Source: Hirundichthys speculiger
Taxonomy: Eukaryota > Chordata > Actinopteri > Beloniformes > Exocoetidae
DNA: 64,000 nt
Direction of reading: 5' to 3'
Assembly (NCBI GenBank): GCA_018398805.1
Contig: JAGFBZ010000258.1
Coordinates: 1,240,001 to 1,304,000, forward strand
Part shown: positions 46,401 to 58,404 of the stretch, one piece after another
Numbering within the stretch: the stretch's first letter is position 1
How the letters are laid out: the number at the start of each line of letters is the position of its first letter
Program-made: the position numbers and the translations under genes
The notes under the pieces: generated by a model
What the model saw: the letters and a program-made list of their open reading frames with translations, nothing else
Database searches by the model: none
What the model was told of the DNA's origin: nothing

Positions 46401-49400
46401 GACACAATCTCCATGTTGAAAAGTCTAACGCAGGGATTCCCAAAGTGTCGCTGCGCCCCCCTGGTGGGCCGCCGTGGTACTGCAGGTGGGCGTGAGAGGT
46501 CATTAAAATTAAACAAATATGTTTTAAATACTCGATCTTTTTTAAATATGTTTTTAATTACTGTATAATGTTCATGAGATGATTAAAAAACATTAATAAT
46601 AAATCAAACAAACCAGTTAAGTGTTATTCTACTGCCGTTTTAACTTAATATAACAAGCGTCAGCTCATTTGTTGACCCCTGACATTAATACCGGAACATG
46701 GCTTCTAGTCCTGTATGTTGATCACAGTTGTGATTAAAGGTTTGGGTGGGCCGCGAAGATTTTCCACATTTCAAATTGGGCCTTGGTATTCTGAAGTTTG
46801 GGAATGGCTGGTCTAACATTTCAGAAGAAATAAACCTCTTGAATTTAAAATCATATTAAACCACAGATTTATGCGTAATTCTGAGCTTAGTTTTTTGGGT
46901 TGTTTTACTGACTGTTTTTCTAGTTAGAAGCCAGATTTGCTCTTCCCGCCCATGAATTAACCAGGGTTGGGAGTTGAGTAGAGCTTCAACAAACGGGCTT
47001 CAGAACCAAACTTCAGGAAACCCGAGGGTGATGCTGTAGAAGTATTTGTCTCTTTATGCAGTATGTGGTGATGACACGATTATCCGAAGACACATTTGTG
47101 AAGAAAGCTTCTTTTCAGGATTTCAGTGCTCAAAGTGGAGGATGAGAATGACATCAAGTGGGAGGATCTGGCCTGGGGGTGGAGCAGCGTCCGGTCACCT
47201 CAGTGGCTGCGATCGAAGTGGTGGAGCATCAAGAGACAAGTCGCCAATCACAAGGAGATCCCCTTTAGCGGTACGCTCACACTCAATGATGCATCAGTGA
47301 TGAACGATGACCCAAAAGAGCTGGAACAAAACACACAACAACCACAAAATGATCACAAAATGAAGACATGAGAGTTTACCAAAGAAATAAGACAGTGGTG
47401 CTCTGTTGTGTCCACAGTTCTGCTGAAGGGCCTCGAGGAGCTGATGACGTCCTCACAGACTCACTCTGGGTCCGGGAGTCCCTCCTCTTCCTCGCTCCAG
47501 ATTCGACTCACTCGACTGGACGAGAGCAGCGGTAGCCCCGCCTCCAGCTCTGTGGCCGCGCTGCAGATTCCTGTCCAGATCCCACTGCAGATCACACACC
47601 TGGGTGAGACTCGCGCTGTGTCCTCACAGCTTCCTACATCTGAAGCTCAACAGAACAGGATTGATCGTGACCAAAGAAGCATAGGGTTGTGTTCCTGGGA
47701 CTCACTGTCTGTGCTTTTCACCTTCAGACTCCGCCACCGCCAGCGACAACGACACCATCACTCTGAACACGGGGGCCCTACAGACCTTTGAGATCCTCCC
47801 GGTGAGCACGATGTAACAACATGAGGGTGACACCAGCTGCTGAAAGGGCCTCGGACACATTTTTGAGTTTCTCTACATACGGAGTCAAACATCATATTTT
47901 ATTGGAAATCCTTCAAAACTTTTTCATCCACATTTTCTAATTTTCTTCCCCAGTCCTTTCACCTGCAGCCCACCGGAACCCCGGGGACCTACTACCTCCA
48001 GACCACATCCAACCAGAGCCTTCCAATCAGCTTGACCAACAACGGCACGGTCACCCTGACATCAGGCTCCTCGCCCTCGTCACATGAACACATCATCCTC
48101 CACAGCCTGTCGGTCAGTCTTCCTCCTCTCAGATGTGGTTCTGCTGTCATCGTCGTGCATCTTTTCATGTTCTTTTGTTTTGTTTTTTCGCCTTCAGACA
48201 GACGGCCTCTGCTCCAGCGATGGCGTCATCATCCAGACCGTCTCATCTGACTCCGCCTCCTCAGACTCCCTCAGCCAACCGCAGCTGGTTGTGGAGGCGG
48301 AGGGGCGGGGTCAGGAGGACGATCTGGATGCCACAAGCCTCCTGGATCGTTCAGAAAGGGTTGCCACGGAAACTCAGGAGCCAGAGACAGAAGGTTTCAC
48401 TGACAAGGTAGAAATGTAAAAAATGTTCATCTTCAAATATACATCATCAATCTGGCACTAATGTGTTGTTAAACTGTACTCGTCATTTGAAATTTTGTCT
48501 GTGTGTCAGGGGCTGAGCTCCCCTTCTGAGGAGGGTCCTGTGGTGCATTCTGGGATACAGTCTGGCAGCACCGTGCTTATTGTGTCTCCTCCCAACATCA
48601 GCAGCACGCTGACAGGTAACAGTGTTGCACTAGTGACTGTAGCTTTGTGTTTTAATCAAACATAAATACTAGTGCAATTAAAGTTTTTTCAGTGCATTAA
48701 CACAATGTAAAATAAATGCCATCGAAGAGTGTCAGTGATAATGCAAGTGATTGTAGTGTGCAAACGTTTTTTTTTTTTTTTTAATGCCGTGAATTGGGAA
48801 AACCTTATATTTTCGAGTCAGGTGTACAGTAAATGCAATTTGATATCGCTGTAGATGTTTTTCTCTGGATATTTCCAAGTTAAAGTCTGTCACCATTCCT
48901 CTTTGAGGCTCTAATTTAACATATTTCATTAGCACCGAAACCCTGATTATGTCAGAAAGGACTAACATGACAGACAATGAAGCACAAAAGGACAGACAAA
49001 AACACAAGACAGTGATGAGGGTGATGCATGTGGTGTCTGTGTGCTGTGATGTGGTGATGGAAATGAAAGTGTGGTGGTTTGTGCTGAGGTGTGTGTGTTT
49101 TTCTCTCCATGCAATCACACAAACTAGGAGGACATGAGCATAGTGAATGTTAAAACAGTGAATGTTAAAACTGTTAAAACACTGCCCTCAGTGTTTTAAC
49201 TTATGATTAAAAACATAACCACACATTCTCAATATATAGCTCAACACAATATGGAAGAAAAGCCAGATAAAGTAGAACAAAATACTTTCTTTTTATAATT
49301 CACTTCTGGTTGTCACTTTTGTTTCCCTCCAAAAACTGCATTTAAATTCTTATGAAATAAGTCAGAAATTGCCAGTATCTTTAAAGTCTTCCACCCAAAA

Positions 49401-49465
49401 ACCTGAAGATCACTTTCTGTCTTTGGTCAGATCCCATCTTGGAGAACCAGGAAGGATCTGACTGA
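43457..49465 (+). CDS. dmtf1: Cyclin-D-binding Myb-like transcription factor 1, with a frameshift in exon 9
   Basis: Nuclear DNA-binding factor of the ARF-p53 axis. Coding exons: 43457-43565, 44133-44228, 44575-44660, 45005-45116, 45327-45403, 45499-45656, 45752-45784, 45861-45970, 46063-46292, 47119-47270, 47418-47603, 47728-47801, 47954-48112, 48198-48407, 48510-48615, 49431-49465 (TGA), about 643 residues (human 760; the C-terminal region is shorter). Acidic N-terminus with SITLSQDSDGSIILHCP; VSQAWFTTKEDKDTL at about 115; Myb-like repeats from KWKQGMWSKEEIDIL (about 137), YTPEEIEKLK to ASSVKDRCRLMKD (213-255), and GKWSEEEEKRLAEVV to SEKQCRSKWLNYLNW (260-317), then EWTKEDDLNLI and RSPQWLRSKWW. 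The C-terminus keeps TITLNTGALQTFEILPSFHL. Exon 9 has one surplus base at GGG 46119-46121; read literally it stops at TGA 46173. Confidence 0.95.
46431..46810 (+). mobile_element. Nonautonomous hAT (MITE), copy 1, in dmtf1 intron 9
   Basis: 380 bp from CAGGGATTCCCAAAGTG to TTTGGGAATGGCTG, the hAT-type terminal inverted repeat. It is flanked by GTCTAACG (46423-46430) and GTCTAACA (46811-46818), an 8-bp target duplication with one mismatch. The interior has no transposase. It is the reverse-complement relative of 51751-52129. Confidence 0.9.
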
Positions 49466-49989
49466 TCTGGACGACGCTGCCGTGACTCAAAGTGTCAAAC
49501 TGTGAGTTAAAGTCTCTGACTCCTGCTCTGAACCAGGACTCGAGCAGTTTCCAAACAGGCTCGGGTGGTTGTCATAAGTGTGTGAAGCAGTGGAAGCTTC
49601 ACTCTGAACCCCTGGACGAAATGTGAACGCAGCTTCTAGAGACCTGAGGCTGTGACGGATGTATGATTGAACAAAGTGTGTGAACTGACACTCAGCTTTT
49701 GATGATCTCATACGGACTACGTGAAGATGGCCGTGTCCTTTTTCCGCACAGAGATGAAGCCAAACATAAGGCAGAAATGAGCTCACTTGCTGCTAGAATT
49801 TCTGAAGTGTTTGACATTAATTATGAAAAAGAAGAGGAGGCCTGTGGTAGCACATGGAATTATGGACATTTGATGGAAACAATGAGGAAATTAAGCAATT
49901 CTCATGTTTTCGTGTAAAGTTTAAATGAGGTTGTGGGGAGGTGTGGAAATTTTCTTTTGATAAAATTTTCATCATCATGAAGTCCTGTT

Positions 49990-50352
49990 CAGACTGTTTA
50001 TTTCTCCCAAAGGTTTAAACATGCTGCATAAAAAGAGAGAACCCTTTTTTTCTTTACTGCCTGACATTAAATGTAAAGAAACCTCTCCTGTTTTAGGTCA
50101 GTTAAGATTACCAAAATTATTTCTATTAGATAAATAATATACATTTATATTATGTGTGTAAACTTTTGACTTTCCATAAAGTAATAAATACATTTCTAAA
50201 TTCTCTCATTATTCTGGCATTGGTAAACATAAATTTTGGTAATCCTAACTGACCTAAAACAAGAAAGGCTTATTCTGATTAAATGTCAGACAGCAGAAAA
50301 AAATATTATGTGTTTTTTTGTAGTGTATGTAAACCTCTGGTTTTAACTGTGT
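49990..50352. mobile_element. Sleeping Beauty-type Tc1 terminal-repeat MITE
   Basis: Palindromic arrangement: CTCCTGTTTTAGGTCAGTTA with GATTACCAAAATTATTTCT on the left mirrors AAATTTTGGTAATCC with TAACTGACCTAAAACAAG on the right. The right end GTATGTAAACCTCTGG with TTTTAACTGTG resembles the GTATGTAAACTTC-type termini of Sleeping Beauty-like Tc1 elements. The left outer end is degraded. It is 0.5 kb downstream of dmtf1. Confidence 0.75.
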
Positions 50353-53092
50353 ACATATAATATATATAATGTAAAAATCTGATGCTTCATTGCACATCTT
50401 CCATCATTCTCCATCACTAACATTCCAGCTGCCTTGATGCTTTAAAAAAAAACACTCACACAAAAGTACTTAAAACATTCAGTTTGCTTTTAGTTAAGTA
50501 ACTTTATAAAACCTGAAAGAGAAGATATAGTCAGGGTGTACAATTATATTTCCATGAAACATTTAAAAAAAGAAAAGAAAAAGAAGCTTTGACAAAGCTG
50601 TAACAGGTTGGCTCTTCTGCTGGATGTTTCTTCACCTTCTTTATAATTAAAATCAGAAATGCTGCATGTTCACTGCAGATCAAACAAAAATAGAACAAAC
50701 AGACATACTGTAAAATTTTCAATATCTGGATTTACTTTTTTTTTTGCTCAACACAAAGACCAAAACTAAGTAGATCCTGTTAAGATCCTGTTTGTTCGTC
50801 TTACTGTTCTGCTCTAAAAGCTGACTCGATCCCTGATAGGGAATATTTCCAGAGAAAAGCAGGATTTCCTCCTGTTTGCCGAAAACAACTAAAGCAAGAA
50901 TCCCTGACAAACATGGTGTTGATGGCTTTTGTTGACAGAGTAACATCAGACCTGACAGCCTCTTTGTAAAGCTCAACCCAACACTGTTTCTCAGCGATTT
51001 GGTCACACAGCATTTATTTCTCAGAGCTCAAATCAACCTGCTTAAGTTCAACCTGCACAGAAGGAATGAAAGCAATGGACCCAACAGCTCTCTGACTGGA
51101 CTGTTTTATGGTCTCCTCTTATATACTAACTTCTGAATCTTGTTTATGTTGTACAAAACACTTGACATCGTTTTCTATTTCACAGAAACATACGTAGTTT
51201 TTTGTACATTACATGTCATACCCTAATGAACATACTGGAGGCCAGCGTGGGGTTCAGGGTCCTGACAGTGACATTTTGACACATGGCGAAGCTGGGGATT
51301 GATTGATTGATCCAGCTGGAGGATGACCTGCTCTAGCTCCTTATTTTCACTTCTCTTGTCACTGTGCAGATGTTTTGATTTAGAAAGACAGAGTCAGTAT
51401 CTTCATTCTGATTGGAGTCATTCAGTGTGAGAACTTTGAGTGCTGAGTTTTAGACAGTAGTTCTTAGTTTTCATATCTCTGTTTATTATGTCTGACTTTT
51501 TTTTCCTAAATATTATTTCTGAACATATGAGAGACTCTTCTACACATGAACAAACTTTAATTTCTGATGCAGAATTTTAAAGATGACTGATTTACAAATA
51601 CAAACTGGAATCATTAGTCAACATTTACAAGCTCAAGTTCTTTTAAACTCTCAAATATATTCCAGCTTCTTAAATGGGGTGATTTATTTCTAATCTTAAT
51701 TGAATTTGGAGATGTAGCCATATTTAAACCAGGATCAGAAACGTGTAGAACAGCCATTCCCAAACTTCAGAACACCAAGGCCCAATCTGAAATGCAAAAA
51801 ATCTCCGCGGCCCACCAAAACCTTTAATCACAACTGTGATCAACATACAGGACTAGGAACCATGTTCTGATATTAATGTAAGGGGTCAACAAATAAGGTG
51901 ACTCTTGTCATATTAAGTTAAGATGACGGTAGAATAACACTTAACTGGTTTGTTTTATTACTTCTTGTTTTTAAATCATGTCGTTAATATTTTACAGTAA
52001 TTAAAAACCTATTTTAAAAAGATTGAGGATTTAAAACATATTTGTTTAATTTTAATGACCTCTCACGGCCCACCTGCAGTACCACGGTGGCCCACCAGGG
52101 GGCCACGGTCCATGCTTAGGGAATCACTGGTGTAGACAAATGCTGTGAGATCAAATCACGGGTCTGCAGTGCTCGACTTTTCCTCTTTTTTTTCCCACTA
52201 AAGCAGCATCACCAGTGTGAATGTGTAAAGTGAAACAGACCAACACAACCAAACATTTGCATTTTAAATACCTTGAAATCAAATGTAAAGCTACAAGCCC
52301 GGCTCAGAGGGATTAATAGTGCAACATTTCAATGGCAGATAAATTTCTAAAGCGCCTTTCATTTTCATTGGCTCCAGAGCTGGCCTGAGCATGTGTGTGT
52401 GTGTGTGCGTGAATGGCTTTGACACTCATATGAAGTCAGCTGTGCTTAGTGCAAGAATTGGCAGTCAGTGTAATCCAGCATTTAAAACTAATTAAAAACA
52501 AAAAAAACAACTCTTGGTGAGATGTAGTTTTCAAATTAATTAAAACTGATGATTAGAAGCTGAAGAACCAGAGAAAGGAAGAAAAACATACAAACTGTTG
52601 CATTTATCTGCCACAGAACCCTGATATGCTTCATGTTCATTATCTATAGGCTAGTTTGAACTACAGTCTACAGTACTGAAGGGGAGGAGGAGGAGGGTCC
52701 ACCTCTTTCCTCCTACACCACTTAATTGTGTTTATATACTGATGACTTGCAGCCAGCAGAAGGAAAAATCCACCCTGTTGAAACCAGACGGCTAAATAAG
52801 ATTTACAGGCTGGTGACAAACATGAGATTTCCTGATGCCACCCCTGAATGCACCATTTACTGGTTTACTGGGAACAGAACATTTCGATCATTTTCGTTAC
52901 TTAACGTGATTCATTCAGTTCTACTTAATATAAATCACCATCCAAATCCTTTCATTTCCAAGAACCCAGTGGGATATTTGACTCCCCACCTCCCTCTGCA
53001 ATGTTAATCCCACATCAGTGACACTTTACTGGACTTCAGAGAAGTCAGTGATTCAGTTTGAGTTGGGATGCAAATAAAACACTTCCCTAAGC
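50353..53092. other. dmtf1-tmem243 tail-to-tail spacer
   Basis: Intergenic between the convergent genes. Apart from the hAT MITE at 51751 no element or gene was recognised. The dmtf1 poly(A) site is not certain; AATAAA occurs at 50184 and at 53072 on the plus strand. Confidence 0.4.
51751..52129 (-). mobile_element. Nonautonomous hAT (MITE), copy 2, inverted relative to copy 1
   Basis: 379 bp from CAGCCATTCCCAAACTTC to AGGGAATCACTG, flanked by GTGTAGAA (51743-51750) and GTGTAGAC (52130-52137), an 8-bp target duplication with one mismatch. It matches copy 1 end to end in opposite orientation (for example CAACTGTGATCAACATACAG against CTGTATGTTGATCACAGTTG). Confidence 0.9.
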
Positions 53093-53098
53093 TTTATT
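53093..53098 (-). terminator. tmem243 poly(A) signal
   Basis: Minus-strand AATAAA 482 bp beyond the tmem243 stop codon. A plus-strand AATAAA lies only about 20 bp away, at 53072. Confidence 0.45.
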
Positions 53099-53579
53099 CT
53101 TCCCCACATTTGTTTAAATATATACATTTATTTAATGACCTACTCGAGAGCACACTTACACCGTAACCGTATCACAGGGCAGATTTTTCCTTGAACTTCT
53201 GCTTCATCATCTCCATCCTCATGTTACCTTACAAGTGCATCAGGAAGTGACTGGTGTGGTGATTGATGGTGATGATTATTCACATGTAAACACACCTGTT
53301 TGTCTTAAATGTTGTCTCCAGGCAGCTTTATGGTCACTCATGATTCCTGCTGTGACTTCAAGTGTCCACAATGTTTGCATATATTTGCACCAGTCAGTTG
53401 TCAGAGTTCCTCCCACTGGAACGATGAATTTGCACTGGTTTTTGGTCCCAGCATCCTCTGCAGGTTTAAGTTAGTGTGTCAAATGTTTTTTTTTTTTTTT
53501 GGGTCACATGATTCTTTCACGGTTGTGTGTCCATCCATCTTTCCTGCTTCCTCCTCCTCTTCATTGTCTCGTGTTTTTT

Positions 53580-56500
53580 TTACCTAACATCAAAGAAGTA
53601 GAGGTTGGCACACAAACACAGAAGCACGATGGACGCCAGCATGTAGTAGATCAGCTTCCTGAATTTAGGCTCCAGGTCGCCCTGCCGGTACCAGTATATC
53701 TGAGGGGCAGAGAGGGGAGACGCATTACTGGTGGGATTTACTGGACCATCACTATATGCTGTTTGGTTATTATTCTCCTGTGTTTTTAGTCCACTACTTT
53801 GTGTCATAATCGTCAATGTAGGGACGACAAAAATAAATAATCAACACTATGCTAAAGTGACGTTAGCAAAGTGGAGGAAGCTTAAAATTTAAAAAAAGGA
53901 AGACTTTTTGAAAGGACTGGAAAGAAAAACAATGCAGGGAATGAAAGCATTTGAATGAAAAATTGTAGCAGCAGAAACAGGTGTGTAATTAAATCATCAT
54001 TTAATGAGATTCATGTGAAGCCTATCCTCGATGAAAATGAAAACCTGCCATTTATTACTAGCTGCCTCTAACTGCTCGTAACTAAGGTTCGGTGATGAAA
54101 ATGAGCAGTAGAAAAAAAAGATTTGAAAGTAACAAAGTGATGAACTGTTATTAGATTTGACAAACTTGATTATAGTATCATTTGATTAGGGTTTTGATTC
54201 TAAATCATTCAGCCTCCCAGCTGACATTTGTCATCTACATTTACTTCCCATCAGAAACAAGAAATGTTTCTGTCTTTCTGTCCTCACCACCCAAATTATT
54301 GAATTTCCCTTTATGGGATAAATAAAGTATTTTTCATTTTTCATTTCATTTCAAAGACAAACATCTTATCTGCCGTAACGAACTCAGCAATCTTTCATTC
54401 TGGAAGTTAAGAGCCAAAACATTCGAGTGAAGTGGATTTGATCAACTTTCACATAACAAAGGGGGGAAAAAAAGAACTTGTTTTAAATTAAAAAGGGTCA
54501 CTTGGGAATTTGAGAGTGATTTAATCAAATTGGTTTTAAATTAACTAAATCATTAGATAGCATAACCACAAAATGTTTCAATTTACATTCATTTCTCACT
54601 TTGCTGTTCATTATTTGATTTATTACTCCTTCCCTTTACAAAGACTGATTGGCAGTGACTGTTTCAAAAACTAATGCAGCGGAACCTGCACTAATGAAAA
54701 GAGCCATGAATTTTATATTGTTTCTAACAACAGACTGCACCAAATGTTACAAGGATAAAACTTATTTCACAAAATTCAGAATCCAATTACTGAGCCTTCT
54801 CCAGACTGTTTAAAAACTATAAATACTAATTTCTGGTTTGTTTTAAGGTCAAGTCTCATGAAACAACCTGCAGACTTGTAGAATCTTTAAATTTTAATTT
54901 CTCTGGCTTTGGTGTGTGCGTGCGTGTGTGTTACCAGCACTAATGTTGATCCACATGCTAACAGGATACACGCAGCAAAGAAGATGTTTAGCGGCCGCGG
55001 AGGCATCGAGGGGAACACAAATGAGTCGATCACAGTCAGCTGGAAAACAGACGCAAATATTTGCCGTTCAAAACAACCTGATATTCAAGGTTCAAAAAAA
55101 TACCATCTACACATTATAAACCAGTTTTAAAAGGGAAATGGCAGCCTGCAGCTTCGCCAGAGTGCTTTAAGTAGTACCAAAAGTTCAAGTTTGGAGTAAA
55201 ACAAACAGTGGAGTCATTGTTTCAGGTGCAAACACCATATTCCCTTTTAGGTTTGGCAGTGCAGTTTGTAGACATGTATCTTTTTTTTAATAAACAGTAA
55301 TCAGGAACCACCAGACGTTGCTGATTCTGCACATGAGTTTCATTTAGGATCTTCTTGTTTTAATGAGGGAAGCTGTGAAACTATAAATGAGAAACATTTA
55401 CATTTTATTGCGTTCACTGAAACAAACAGGATACAGTAAATAAATACAGCTTATTCCTTTTAGTGGAAGCAAAACAAACAATAACTGCATTTTTGATAAT
55501 GAAATGCTGTAGAATAAACAGCTTTGTGTTTGGTGCCACTCATGAAATCTGATGAAGTGTGAACAAGAAAGAACAGGCTGACCAGTGTCTGAGATCGATG
55601 TAGCATTTCTTCGCATGTCATGTGAGCAATACCACACATCACACTGTTGCATTGCTGCATTTTTGTGATGCAAACTGAGAAATGACATCGGCTGCCAGGA
55701 ACCATGGGAACGTTCTCAGCACATTTATGAAAGTTAGTCTTTGTAGACTTTTTGTGCCTCATTTCACAGTATATAATCACAACTACAGCTGCTGTAAAGA
55801 GCAGTTTCCTCTTAAGATTTATGAGTAATTTATGAATTTGTTCACAGCAAAGGTCAGAGCTGAAATTGAGAGTTCCTGATTCGAATTTACTTGTGAATAA
55901 TTACGTTATAGCAGTACCTTGAAAGAAACTTGCACATTTTCTCTGTGATTACACAACATGATACAAAAAGTCCTTTGCCTTTATATTCTGGTGCCACCTT
56001 TATATTGTTTGCAGGAAAATACCACCTTCCACCACATATCTTCCTGTTTCCTGTGATCTGAGCTGCGGCTCTTTGGTTCAAATGAGATTTTCAGTTTAAT
56101 ACAACTTAAACAGGTCAACACCAACCACTGACAGAAACAGTGTTGTGTACTTACAAGAACGACTAGAGATGTAAATCCCCCTACTGCCATGTTGATGATT
56201 CGATCCTGCACAAAAGACACAAGTTTAATGCACTACATTGTCTGCTTGCCCCCCTGATATGTCCTTATACACACAGAGCAGAGCCCAACTCATGATAGGA
56301 TTTATGCACCGTCAGTCATTTTCATTTACCTGGCTGTTAATTTCATCAACTGTTCTTCAGAGAATTAATCGTCTAACTCTTTAAAGTGACTTTAATGGTC
56401 CTATAATTCCAGCGGCCTACTAATTAAAGACCTACAAATTCTAAACTCAAGCCATGAACTGTTTGCTACATTGTCCAAGTACAGCATGTTCCTTATTTGT

Positions 56501-58404
56501 CCTTCAGTATATCCAGAAGATAAAAATCAACACTGCTTATTTTCCTACTAACAAGCCTGAAATATCTCATCTTCATGAGACACAGTGCTCCATTGTTCTC
56601 CAAACACTTCAGTTACTCTTTGACGGAGGCGACTTTAATGCTGGTTCAGAGCCACCTCCAGATCTTGAGTCAATTGCTTGTATTTCAACAGCTTTAGAGT
56701 CAACTCTTAGTTAGGAAAGCTGGTTCCAGATAAGCCCCAGCTCTCTGCTGATGTAGATCCAAGAGCCACATCTATCTGAGGCTAGAGGTGGAAATACACT
56801 GACTTTTTCAGTTTTTATGGTTAAAAAAGAAAAAAACAGTGATTCAACATGGAGGTTGAGTCACAGCAGTGTAACAGGAGCTGTGTTCCCATCATTTGCC
56901 ACAAGTTTAACGGTTTTGAATTCTGCCTTATGTGTTACATAGTTTGATAAATGTTTCAACTGATAATCTACTGTTTATTTTGCAATTATACAGAGAAACC
57001 CCTGAAAAGGAAAGTTACAGTTTAATATTTTTCTAGGGATGCACGCTAACTTTTTAAAAACCGATACCGATAACTTTCAGCTCCTAAAGGCCGATACCGA
57101 TACCAATAACCGATAACACACACATATACCTAAGATCATTACACCAATACTATGAACAAAAATAGTTTGGACTCTTTAAATGAACAGATATTTATTTTTT
57201 TCCATTGAAAAACTATTTGCAAGCCTCTCAAACATTTTCGTAAAGCTATCAAACAAACCTATTTGATATCTCACATCAACTTAAATAGGTGCATTACTGA
57301 CTGATATAAAAAACAATAAAGGCTCCTTGAACTGATGGAAATACATGCATCAGAATTACTAACTGAAAAAGATTAACATTTAAATGATTTTGGCTTGTGG
57401 TTCCATTTAAATTAATACCTTTAATTAAATTAAATGAGGTTCAGTGATTTTTCTTTTTTTTTTTTATCTCATGGAAGCCTTAGATGAGAGAGATGAGGGG
57501 AGGGGAGAGGAGGAAAGACTGCTGCTGGCTTGTGCACATCAGCATTAGCTCGCGTTAGCGCGATTTCGAAACTCCATGGAAGCGATTGTTATGTTGTAAG
57601 TGGCTGATCAGGTTTGATGTATCAAAGCTTATGCTTGTGCTTCCCTCCTCGTAGAATTCGCTTGGAGCATTCGTCACAAATAACCACCAAACTATTTTCT
57701 TCTGAAACTTTAACGAAGTTCTATGCCATCGCCGCCATGTTTGTTGTGATCAGCAGGCTGTGTTCATGCTGGATTCAAGGTGTAACTTAAATTCCAAAGT
57801 TCCCTTGTTTGCTAGTCCGTTCTTTCAGCCTTTTCTATTTTTTTTCCTTTTTATGTGTAACACGAGGGGAAACACTGTGGAATATCGATTCAAGTTAGCA
57901 ACTACTAAAATTATGACCGACTAAACAAGTTGTTTTCTGGCATGAGGGGGTATTCTTGATTTTCCCGATTGAGAAATCGTTTTTCTGATTATGCCGATGT
58001 TACTTGAACATAACATTCACTGCCGATCATTTAAGACTCAGAGGGAGCGAGGCACTGCCCTGTTGACAGAAATATATGTGTTATCGGGGCTATTTGTCGT
58101 GATATCGGAGTTATCGGAATGACGTCATAATTTCCTGTTATCGGCCCGATAGTTATCGTGCACCCCTATATTTTTCTTTAAAATAATTTCTTTAAAAACC
58201 ATTGTAAAATGTGGGTCACCAGACATCCTTTCGGTCATTTTAGCCTCAGAAACAGTGGCATATATTAAGAGTTTTAAAGATCAACAGATCAACAGTCTTG
58301 CTAAAGCGCTTCCCGTAAGTTCCTACCCGAGCTGAGGTCTCCCCGAACAGAGGTCTGTTGTCCAGACCGCTGGTGCCGTACGTCCTGGTGCTGAAGTCGT
58401 CCAT
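53580..58404 (-). CDS. tmem243: Transmembrane protein 243
   Basis: Small membrane protein of poorly known function. Four coding exons: 58404-58327, 56205-56155, 55039-54935, 53699-53580 (TAA), all GT-AG and phase 0, giving 117 residues (human 118). The start MDDFSTRTYGTSGLDNRPLF is nearly identical to mammalian TMEM243. Hydrophobic segments lie at about 29-50, 60-82 and 94-115, separated by VFPSMPPRPL and by WYRQGDLEPKFRKLIYY. The ATG lies in GCCGCCATGG, an ideal context, within a GC-rich CCG-repeat leader that suggests a CpG promoter. The tail-to-tail arrangement with dmtf1 matches the mammalian neighbour pair, which supports orthology of both. Confidence 0.96.
54285..54355 (+). mobile_element. 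LINE 3' tail fragment
   Basis: TTGAATTTCCCTTTATGGG with ATAAATAAAGTATTTTTCATT is the characteristic 3' terminal sequence of fish L2/Rex-type LINEs. Only the tail is present. It lies in tmem243 intron 3. Confidence 0.75.
57034..58168. mobile_element. 1.1-kb hAT element with perfect 8-bp target duplication
   Basis: Ends TAGGGATGCACG and CGTGCACCCCTA are followed inward by CCGATA/TATCGG repeats. It is flanked by TATTTTTC at 57026-57033 and 58169-58176, exactly duplicated. This is the widespread vertebrate GGGTGCACGAT hAT family. No transposase frame, so nonautonomous. It lies in tmem243 intron 1. Confidence 0.92.

Noticed and set aside
49699..49917. 72-codon open frame just after dmtf1
   Set aside because: It could look like extra coding sequence, but dmtf1 already ends with the family-like DPILENQEG finish at 49465 and this frame matches nothing known.
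55460..55780. 106-codon minus-strand open frame in tmem243 intron 2
   Set aside because: No recognisable domain, no splice context and no repeat match; it cannot be supported as a gene.
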